Source: Tepidiphilus sp. (GTDB lineage Bacteria; Pseudomonadota; Gammaproteobacteria; Burkholderiales; Rhodocyclaceae). Taken from it: a DNA stretch of 13,365 nt. The stretch is taken from the NCBI GenBank assembly GCA_028684345.1, contig JAQUGB010000029.1, forward strand, positions 1 to 13,365, read 5' to 3'. Under the pieces are notes generated by a model. That model was not told the DNA's origin. It saw only the letters and a list, made by a program, of their open reading frames with translations, and searched no databases. Each line of letters starts with the position of its first letter. Position 1 is the first letter of the stretch. Made by a program: the position numbers and the translations under genes. Shown here piece by piece: positions 7,575 to 13,365 of the stretch.

Positions 7575-7591
7575 GCGCGCTCTTCTGCTGC

Positions 7592-7667
<76 letters not shown>

Positions 7668-7684
7668 GAGAAACGGTTTTGCGG

Positions 7685-7760
7685 GTCCCCATCGTCTAGA
7701 GGCCTAGGACACCGCCCTTTCACGGCGGTAACCGGGGTTCGAATCCCCGTGGGGACGCCA
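7685..7760 (+). tRNA. tRNA-Glu (anticodon TTC), copy 1
   Basis: 76 bases with encoded CCA. Acceptor stem GTCCCCA/TGGGGAC, discriminator G, anticodon stem CCGCC/GGCGG with loop CTTTCAC, anticodon TTC at 7719-7721. It is very close to E. coli tRNA-Glu and is presumably the working glutamate tRNA, also supplying Glu-tRNA to tetrapyrrole synthesis. It is separated from tRNA-Asp by 14 bases. Confidence 0.97.
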
Positions 7761-7774
7761 GGGTTTACAAGTGC

Positions 7775-7851
7775 GGAGTGGTAGTTCAGTCGGTTAGAAT
7801 ACCGGCCTGTCACGCCGGGGGTCGCGGGTTCGAGTCCCGTCCACTCCGCCA
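7775..7851 (+). tRNA. tRNA-Asp (anticodon GTC), copy 1
   Basis: 77 bases with encoded CCA. Acceptor stem GGAGTGG/CCACTCC, discriminator G as AspRS requires, anticodon stem CCGGC/GCCGG, anticodon GTC at 7809-7811. It differs from copy 2 by one D-loop base (C at 7791, T at 8073). Confidence 0.97.
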
Positions 7852-7873
7852 GGATTGCTGCAGGTGCTTCGTC

Positions 7874-7949
<76 letters not shown>

Positions 7950-7966
7950 GTTGAGGGTCAAGACGG

Positions 7967-8042
7967 GTCCCCATCGTCTAGAGGCCTAGGACACCGCCCT
8001 TGCACGGCGGTAACCGGGGTTCGATTCCCCGTGGGGACGCCA
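7967..8042 (+). tRNA. Chimeric tRNA: tRNA-Glu body with Ala anticodon TGC
   Basis: 76 bases with encoded CCA. It is identical to the tRNA-Glu at 7685-7760 except at two positions: 8002 (T to G, tRNA position 35) and 8025 (A to T, T-loop position 59). The loop reads CTTGCAC, giving anticodon TGC at 8001-8003, which matches alanine codons GCA/GCG. The body keeps Glu-type features: acceptor GTCCCCA/TGGGGAC with C3-G70 (7969/8036), discriminator G (8039) and the same D arm. It lacks the G3-U70 and A73 needed by AlaRS. An anticodon-only caller would label it tRNA-Ala(TGC), but its isotype is Glu. All stems pair perfectly, so it is not an obviously decayed pseudogene. Whether and with what it is aminoacylated cannot be told from the sequence. 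Confidence 0.9.
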
Positions 8043-8056
8043 GGGTTTACAAGTGC

Positions 8057-8133
8057 GGAGTGGTAGTTCAGTTGGTTAGAATACCGGCCTGTCACGCCGG
8101 GGGTCGCGGGTTCGAGTCCCGTCCACTCCGCCA
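8057..8133 (+). tRNA. tRNA-Asp (anticodon GTC), copy 2
   Basis: 77 bases with encoded CCA, identical to copy 1 apart from T at 8073 in the D loop. Anticodon GTC is at 8091-8093. It is the last tRNA of the array, 6 bases before the terminator stem. Confidence 0.97.
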
Positions 8134-8139
8134 GTTCTT

Positions 8140-8170
8140 GCAAAAAGCGGGCTTCGTGCCCGCTTTTTGC
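8140..8170 (+). terminator. Rho-independent terminator of the tRNA array
   Basis: A perfect 13-bp inverted repeat, GCAAAAAGCGGGC (8140-8152) and its complement (8158-8170), surrounds the loop TTCGT. The five A and five T flanking the GC core give a U-tract on either strand, so it could work in both directions. It starts 6 bases after the CCA of the last tRNA and separates the array from recC. Confidence 0.88.
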
Positions 8171-8238
8171 GTCTACGTGACGAAGCGACACGGCAAACGT
8201 CTCATGACGGCGAGAAAAGGCCACCGTTGGAGCGGCTC

Positions 8239-8260
8239 GCGGATGCTTGCGCGCATCCGC
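8239..8260 (+). other. Hairpin in the recC leader region
   Basis: A perfect 8-bp inverted repeat, GCGGATGC (8239-8246) and GCATCCGC (8253-8260), with a 6-base loop. It is not followed by a T run, so it is not a standard terminator. It overlaps a possible recC promoter and could be an operator or simply chance in GC-rich DNA. Confidence 0.35.
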
Positions 8261-8275
8261 GCGGCGATTTATGCT
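8247..8275 (+). promoter_or_regulatory. Possible recC promoter
   Basis: TTGCGC (8247-8252, 3 of 6), a 17-base spacer and TATGCT (8270-8275, 4 of 6) lie about 50 bases before the recC ATG. It sits after the tRNA terminator in the only AT-containing patch of this 190-base gap. It is weak, as would suit the low expression known for recBCD, but is a candidate only. Confidence 0.35.
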
Positions 8276-8313
8276 GCCAGGCATGATCGGCGCAAACCGC
8301 CGTGGCTTGGAGT

Positions 8314-8319
8314 GGGGGA
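8314..8319 (+). promoter_or_regulatory. Ribosome binding site choosing the recC start
   Basis: GGGGGA with a 6-base spacer to the ATG at 8326. The upstream in-frame GTG at 8302 has no such sequence before it, so the ATG is preferred. Confidence 0.5.
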
Positions 8320-8325
8320 CGGACG

Positions 8326-11300
8326 ATGGGCGAGACGGGCGGTGCCGCATGGGCATCCGGCGGGGGATTCCTGATCTTTCACGGCAACCGGCTCGAGAAC
8401 CTGCGCCGGCTGGCGGTGGCCTGGCTGGGGCGGGAGCCGCTGCCGCCGCTCGTGCCGGAGTGTTTCCTCGTGCAGGGCAACGCCATGGCGCAGTGGCTGC
8501 GGCTCGCGCTGGCTGCGGGGGCAAACGAAGGGGGCTGCGGCGTGGCGGCGGCGCTGGAGTTTTCCCTGCCCTCGACGTTCCTGTGGCGCTGTTATCGGGC
8601 CGTGCTGGGGGCGGAGGCGGTGCCGGAGCGCTCGCCCTTCGATCTCCCCTTGCTGCGTTGGCGCCTGCTGCGCTTGCTCGGAGGTTTACCGAAGGATCCG
8701 GTCTATGAGCCACTGCGCCGTTTCCTCGCGGAAGAAACGCAGGCCAAGGGGGGCGCGCCGGGCGAAAAGCTGCGGCGGCGGGTGAGCGAGGAGCGGGCGC
8801 TGCGCAAGCGCGATCAGCTGGCGGCGCGCATCGCCGAGCTGTTCGATCAGTATCAGGTCTATCGCGCCGACTGGCTGCAGGACTGGGGCGCGGGTCGGGA
8901 CGTGCTGCGCAACGCGCACGGCATGGAATCGCCGCTCGAGGAGGGGCAGCGTTGGCAGGCGGCGCTGTGGCGCCTGTTGTGTGCCGATGTGGCGCGTACC
9001 GAGCCGGGCGCCGAGCGCACGGCGCGATCGAGCGTGCATTCGGCCTTCCTCGAAGCGGTCGGAACCTGGCAAGGTCCGCCTCCGCCGGGACTGCCACGGC
9101 GGCTCGTCGTCTTCGGGATTTCGAGCCTGCCGCAGCAGTGGGTGGAGGCCTTGGCGGCGCTCGGGCGCTGGATTCCGGTGCTGCTCTTCGTGCATAACCC
9201 TTGCCGTTACCATTGGGCCGACGTGGTCGATGGGCGCGAGCTATTGCGGCAGCAGGAGAAATGGCGTCGGCGCCGGCAGCGGCGTGAGGGGCAGCCGGAT
9301 TTCATCCCGGAAGCGGAACTCCATCGCCATGGTCATCCCTTGCTTGCGGCCTGGGGCAAGCAGGGAAGGGATTTCATCGCCCTGCTCGACGAGTTCGACG
9401 AGGAGGCGGTGCGCCAGCGCTACGCGGGGAAGGTGGAAGGAAACGGCGGACGGCTCGACTGGTTCGAGGCGCCCGAAGCGACGAACACTTTACTGCAGCA
9501 ACTGCAGGAAGACATCCTCGAATTGCGTCCCCTTGCCGAGACGCGGGAACGATGGCCGGGCGTGGATCTCGATCACGACCGTTCCCTCGTCTTTCACGTG
9601 GCGCACGGCCCGCAGCGGGAAGTGGAGGTGCTGCACGATCAGCTGCGCGCGGCCTTCGACGAGGATCCGACCCTGCGCCCCGACGAGGTGATCGTCATGG
9701 TGCCGGACATCGAGGTCTATGCGCCACATATCGAGGCGGTGTTCGGTGCGATAGAACCCGAGGATCCGCGCCACATCCCGTTTTCGCTCGCCGATCAGGG
9801 GCTGCGTGCGCGCGACCCGCTGCTGCAGGGGCTGGAGCTCCTGCTCGATCTGCCGCAGGGGCGGGCACGGGTCGGGGAGGTGCTCGATCTCCTGGACGTG
9901 CCGGCAGTGCGCCGGCGATTCGGGATCGACGACGAGGCGCTGCCGCGTCTGCGTTCCTGGGTCGAGGGGGCGCAGATCCGCTGGGGGTTGAATGGGGATC
10001 ATCGGCGCGACCTGGGCTTGGGCGAGCAGGGGGGAGGGGAGTGGCTCGAGCAGAATTCCTGGCGATTCGGTCTCGAGCGCATGCTCTACGGCTATGCGGC
10101 GGGTGATGCGCCGGCCTGGAGGGGGGTCGAACCTTTCGACGAGGTCGGGGGGCTGGAGGCGGGCCTCGTCGGTCCGCTGGCGGATGTGCTCGAGGCGTTG
10201 GAGACGGCGCGTCGTCAGCTGCGCGAGCCGCTCACGCCCTCCGAGTGGGGCGAGCGGCTGCAGGCGCTGCTCGCACGCTTTTTTGCCGCCGGGGACGACG
10301 AGGAAACCGTCACCCTGATGCGGCTGGAGACCGCCCTGCAGGACTGGGTGGAAGCGTGCGCCGCGGCGGGGCTCGAGGAGCGTTTGCCGCTGGCGGTGGT
10401 GCGCGAACCATGGCTGGAGCGTTTGGAGGAACAGGGCCTGTCGCAGCGTTTCTTTGCCGGGCGGGTGATCTTTGCCACCCTCATGCCGATGCGGGCGATC
10501 CCGTTTCGGCACGTCTATCTGCTGGGGATGAACGACGGCGATTATCCGCGCGCGCGTGTGCCTTCCGATTTTGACCTCATGGCGGGAAATTATCGTCCGG
10601 GGGACCGCTCACGGCGCGAGGACGATCGTTATCTCTTCCTGGAAGCGCTCCTGTCGGCACGTGAGCGCTTTTACGTTTCCTGGGTGGGGCACCGCATCAC
10701 CGACAATGCGCCGCAACCGCCCTCGGTGCTGGTGGCCCAGCTGCGCGAGCACCTGGCGGCGGGCTGGACGGGGCATCGGGCGGGAAAGAAGGAGCCTGTG
10801 CAAGGGGAGGATTTGCTGGCGGCGCTCACGACCGAGCATCGGCTTCAGCCTTTCAGCCCGGCCTATTTCCCGGCCGAATCGGCGCAGTGGGCGCTCTTCA
10901 CCTATGCCCGCGAATGGCGTGCGCGACGCGAGGCAGAGCCCCGTGTTCCTGCCGGGCCGTTACAACCGCCCGTGCTCGAGGAGCCGCTGCGGGTGCGGGA
11001 GCTCGCGCAGTTCCTGCGCCATCCGGTACGGTCCTTCCTGCGCGATCGACTCGGTGTCTTCCTCGAACTGGAGGATCCGGGCAGCGAGGAGGCCGAGCCG
11101 TTCGCGCTCGATGGTTTGACCCTGTGGAGCCTGCGCCAGGAAGTGATCGACGCGCAGCGGGTGGCCCTGCGGCAGGGACGGAATGTGGCCGCGGTGCGAA
11201 GGGCTGCGATCGGCCGCATCCGTCGGCGCGGCGTGCTGCCTGCCGGGGAGATGGGAACGCTGTGGGCGGCGGAACTCGAGGAGGGGATGGACGAGCTCTT

Positions 11301-11943
11301 CGCGCGCTATCAGGAAGCGCTGACGCCTTGGCCGCTGGAGCACGCAGGCGGCGAGGAGGTGCGCTTTGCCGCCGACGGCCTGGAGCTCGCCGACTGGCTG
11401 GGAGAATGGCGCCGCAACGGTGAGGGCGAACGGGCGCGAGTACTGATCTCGCCGAGCGAGCTCGTGAAAGACGGCAAATACCGCCCGGATCGACTGGCGG
11501 GCTACTGGGTACAGCATCTGGCGGCCAATGCCGGGACTGGGCCGACGTGGACGGTGGTCTTGAGTCGCGTGGGGGACTACACCTTTGCCCCGCTTGGGGT
11601 CGCGGCGGCCGAACCGCTCGCGGCGCTGCTGCGCGCCTGGGCCGAGGGCATGCGCCGGCCGCTGCCCTTCGCGTTCCAGACGGCGCTGGCGTGGTGGAAA
11701 GCGTGGTGTAAAGCGCCGAACAAAGGCGAGGAAGAGGCGTGGGAGGCGGCGCGCAAGGCGTACGAAGGCAACGGGTGGACGGACGGCGAGCGCGACCAGG
11801 ACCCCTACCTGGCGCGTGCCTGGCCGAGGTTTGCCGACTTGCGCGCGAGCGGCGAGTTCGCGCACTGGGCCGAGGTGCTGCTCGGGCCTTTGCTGCAGTA
11901 CATGGAGGCCACCAAGGAAGGGAAAAAAGGAGCGCAGGCGTGA
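8326..11943 (+). CDS. recC: Exodeoxyribonuclease V gamma subunit RecC
   Basis: 1205 residues from the ATG at 8326 (1213 if the GTG at 8302 is used), near the usual RecC size of about 1120 but somewhat longer. RecC is the Chi-sensing scaffold of RecBCD, the helicase-nuclease that processes double-strand ends and loads RecA. Family marks are the N-terminal FLIFHGNRLENLRRL (about 15-29), AMAQWLRLAL, and the inactive helicase-like core. In this core the most conserved block runs from VIFATLMPMRAIPFRHVYLL through GMNDGDYPR to DFDLMA, then RSRREDDRYLFLEALLSARE and PQPPSVLVAQL (about residues 713-805). The degenerate nuclease-like C-terminal domain follows, beginning about residue 885 (VRELAQFLRHPVRSFLRDRL). 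No Walker A motif is present, as expected for RecC. The stop codon overlaps the recB start (GTGA), so the two are translationally coupled. recD, the third subunit gene, is not in the window. Confidence 0.94.
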   Translation: MGETGGAAWASGGGFLIFHGNRLENLRRLAVAWLGREPLPPLVPECFLVQGNAMAQWLRLALAAGANEGGCGVAAALEFSLPSTFLWRCYRAVLGAEAVPERSPFDLPLLRWRLLRLLGGLPKDPVYEPLRRFLAEETQAKGGAPGEKLRRRVSEERALRKRDQLAARIAELFDQYQVYRADWLQDWGAGRDVLRNAHGMESPLEEGQRWQAALWRLLCADVARTEPGAERTARSSVHSAFLEAVGTWQGPPPPGLPRRLVVFGISSLPQQWVEALAALGRWIPVLLFVHNPCRYHWADVVDGRELLRQQEKWRRRRQRREGQPDFIPEAELHRHGHPLLAAWGKQGRDFIALLDEFDEEAVRQRYAGKVEGNGGRLDWFEAPEATNTLLQQLQEDILELRPLAETRERWPGVDLDHDRSLVFHVAHGPQREVEVLHDQLRAAFDEDPTLRPDEVIVMVPDIEVYAPHIEAVFGAIEPEDPRHIPFSLADQGLRARDPLLQGLELLLDLPQGRARVGEVLDLLDVPAVRRRFGIDDEALPRLRSWVEGAQIRWGLNGDHRRDLGLGEQGGGEWLEQNSWRFGLERMLYGYAAGDAPAWRGVEPFDEVGGLEAGLVGPLADVLEALETARRQLREPLTPSEWGERLQALLARFFAAGDDEETVTLMRLETALQDWVEACAAAGLEERLPLAVVREPWLERLEEQGLSQRFFAGRVIFATLMPMRAIPFRHVYLLGMNDGDYPRARVPSDFDLMAGNYRPGDRSRREDDRYLFLEALLSARERFYVSWVGHRITDNAPQPPSVLVAQLREHLAAGWTGHRAGKKEPVQGEDLLAALTTEHRLQPFSPAYFPAESAQWALFTYAREWRARREAEPRVPAGPLQPPVLEEPLRVRELAQFLRHPVRSFLRDRLGVFLELEDPGSEEAEPFALDGLTLWSLRQEVIDAQRVALRQGRNVAAVRRAAIGRIRRRGVLPAGEMGTLWAAELEEGMDELFARYQEALTPWPLEHAGGEEVRFAADGLELADWLGEWRRNGEGERARVLISPSELVKDGKYRPDRLAGYWVQHLAANAGTGPTWTVVLSRVGDYTFAPLGVAAAEPLAALLRAWAEGMRRPLPFAFQTALAWWKAWCKAPNKGEEEAWEAARKAYEGNGWTDGERDQDPYLARAWPRFADLRASGEFAHWAEVLLGPLLQYMEATKEGKKGAQA

Positions 11944-13365
11944 CGGAAGAGGCGAATGAGGTAGATCTGCTGCGTTTTCCCCTGTGGGGCAGCCGCCTGA
12001 TCGAGGCAAGCGCCGGTACCGGCAAGACGTATACCATCGCCGCGCTCTGCGTGCGCCTGGTGCTGGGGCATGGCGGAGCGGAGGCGTTTTGCCGTCCACT
12101 CACCCCGCCCGAGATTCTGGTGGTGACCTTCACCGAGGCGGCCACCAAGGAGCTGCGTGAGCGTATCCGCCGGCGCCTGAGCGAGGCGGCGCGCTGGTTC
12201 GGCCATCCGGTCGGAGAGAAAGCTCCGGAATGGGTGGATGATTTTCTGCGCGAATTGCGCGCTCACTATGCGGAAAATGAGTGGCCGGGGTGCGAGCGCC
12301 GGCTGCAGGCGGCGGCGGAGTGGATGGACGAAGCGGCGGTCTCCACCATCCACGGCTGGTGCCATCGCATGCTGCGCGAGCACGCTTTCGACAGCGGCAG
12401 CCTCTTTAGCGAGACGCTGGAGACGGAGCCCGACGACCTGAAGCTCGAGGCGGTGCGCGACTACTGGCGGGAGTTCTTCACGCCGTTGCCGGCCGAATCG
12501 CTGGCGCTGCTGCGCGGCTGGTTCAAGGACGCCTTCACTCCGGAGAAATTCCAAGGGGCTTTGGCGCGGCTGCTGCCCCTCGCCGATGAACTGGAAGAAG
12601 GGCCTGAGCCGGCGGAGGTGGCAGAAGAAGTCCGGCGGCGATGGGGCGAAGTGAAGGCACCGTGGGGGAAATGGGTGCCCGAGTTGAAGGCCCTCTTCGA
12701 GGAGGCGCGCAATCGCAAGGAGATCGACGGACGGAAATTGCGCGCCGACTTTGTGCAGGGCTGGCTGGCGGCGTTGGAACAGTGGCGCGACGACCCGTTG
12801 GCGGAGGCGCCGAAGTTGTCCGATTCGGCACGGGATCGCCTGACCCGCTCGGGTTTGGACGAGGCGTGGAAGAGCGGCAAGGCGCCGAGGCACGAGGCGA
12901 TCGACGCGCTGGAAAACCTGCGCTCACGGCTCGAACGGTGGCGCGCGCAGGGCAAGGCGAGCATTCTTGCGCATGCGGCGCGCTGGGTGGCGCGGCGCTT
13001 TGCCCTGCTGCAGCGGCGGCGGGCGCAGCTGGGCTTCGACGATCTGCTCACCCGGCTCGACGAGGCGCTGCACGGGCCCAACGGCGAGCGGCTCGCCGCG
13101 CGCATCCGGCAATCCTTTCCGGTGGCGCTCATCGATGAGTTCCAGGACACCGACCCGGTGCAGTACCGCATCTTCGAGGCGGTCTATGCGCCGCAGAACG
13201 ACGACCCCGCCACCGCCCTCATCCTCATCGGCGATCCGAAGCAGGCGATCTACGCCTTTCGCGGCGCCGACATCTACACCTATCTCGAAGCGCGCCGGGC
13301 CTGCGGCGAGCGGCGCTACACCCTACGGCGCAATTTTCGCTCGACTCCGGCCATGGTGGAGGCGG
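11940..13365 (+). CDS. recB: Exodeoxyribonuclease V beta subunit RecB (3' truncated by window)
   Basis: The frame opens with GTG at 11940, overlapping the recC stop, and stays open to the end of the window (475 codons of an expected 1150-1200). AAGGAG at 11927-11932, 7 bases before the GTG, fixes the start. RecB is the 3'-5' SF1A helicase and carries the nuclease of RecBCD. The helicase motifs visible are Walker A ASAGTGKT (23-30), Ia VVTFTEAATKELRERIRRRL (about 61-80), STIHGWC (about 136), Walker B region LIDEFQDTDPVQY (about 396-408), motif III GDPKQAIYAFRGADI (about 430) and the start of motif IV in RRNFRSTPAMVEA. Between about 170 and 350 lies the 1B-type insertion, which in RecB contacts DNA ahead of the fork. 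The C-terminal nuclease domain is outside the window. Confidence 0.95.
   Translation, partial: MTEEANEVDLLRFPLWGSRLIEASAGTGKTYTIAALCVRLVLGHGGAEAFCRPLTPPEILVVTFTEAATKELRERIRRRLSEAARWFGHPVGEKAPEWVDDFLRELRAHYAENEWPGCERRLQAAAEWMDEAAVSTIHGWCHRMLREHAFDSGSLFSETLETEPDDLKLEAVRDYWREFFTPLPAESLALLRGWFKDAFTPEKFQGALARLLPLADELEEGPEPAEVAEEVRRRWGEVKAPWGKWVPELKALFEEARNRKEIDGRKLRADFVQGWLAALEQWRDDPLAEAPKLSDSARDRLTRSGLDEAWKSGKAPRHEAIDALENLRSRLERWRAQGKASILAHAARWVARRFALLQRRRAQLGFDDLLTRLDEALHGPNGERLAARIRQSFPVALIDEFQDTDPVQYRIFEAVYAPQNDDPATALILIGDPKQAIYAFRGADIYTYLEARRACGERRYTLRRNFRSTPAMVEA

Noticed and set aside
8204..8374. 56-codon plus-strand frame between the tRNA terminator and recC
   Set aside because: It has no Shine-Dalgarno, an Arg/Trp-rich composition typical of random GC-rich frames, and overlaps the recC start.
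7958..9097. Long minus-strand reading frame across the second tRNA block and the start of recC
   Set aside because: Same tRNA antisense artefact extended by a GC-rich shadow frame of recC; Ala/Pro/Arg-rich with no domain-like sequence.
10728..10735. GCTGGTGG, the E. coli Chi octamer, inside recC
   Set aside because: Chi sequences differ between lineages and this octamer is expected by chance in a GC-rich gene; one copy carries no weight.
10898..12148. Long minus-strand frames opposite the end of recC and start of recB
   Set aside because: Shadow frames caused by high GC at third codon positions; low-complexity Pro/Arg/Ala sequence and no recognisable family.

Overview
The window is a GC-rich stretch of an ordinary bacterial chromosome. 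Gene content (RlmM, RhlE, a Tas-type aldo/keto reductase, RecC and RecB, a HlyD/TolC type I secretion pair) and the tRNA sequences point to a proteobacterium. A beta- or gammaproteobacterium fits best; I cannot name the genus from the sequence alone. I see no insertion sequence, prophage or CRISPR array.

Layout. (1) 1-3248, plus strand: the end of a glycosyltransferase gene, then a HlyD-type periplasmic adaptor and a TolC-type outer-membrane channel. The three reading frames overlap at their ends, so they form one tightly coupled operon whose start, presumably including a HlyB-type ABC transporter, lies upstream of the window. (2) 3264-5744, minus strand: rhlE (DEAD-box RNA helicase) preceded by rlmM (23S rRNA 2'-O-methyltransferase), both RNA/ribosome-related, with a good -10 box in front of rhlE. 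(3) 5825-6862, plus: an aldo/keto reductase of the Tas group, divergent from rlmM. (4) 6912-7289, minus: a small lipoprotein of unknown function. (5) 7416-8133, plus: seven tRNA genes, Ser(CGA) followed by a tandemly duplicated Ala-Glu-Asp block with an exact 282-bp period, closed by a perfect 13-bp-stem terminator. (6) 8326-13365, plus: recC and the 5' part of recB, translationally coupled, encoding two subunits of the RecBCD helicase-nuclease; recB runs off the end of the window.

The most notable item is the second tRNA-Glu copy (7967-8042). It differs from the first copy by only two bases, and one of them changes the middle anticodon base, turning UUC (Glu) into UGC (Ala). The body remains a tRNA-Glu body: it has C3-G70 and discriminator G73, and so lacks the G3-U70 pair and A73 used by alanyl-tRNA synthetase. 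It is therefore a chimeric tRNA that would insert glutamate at alanine codons if GluRS still charges it. Otherwise it may be uncharged, or have been taken over for another role. The neighbouring tRNA-Ala and tRNA-Asp copies keep their normal identities.
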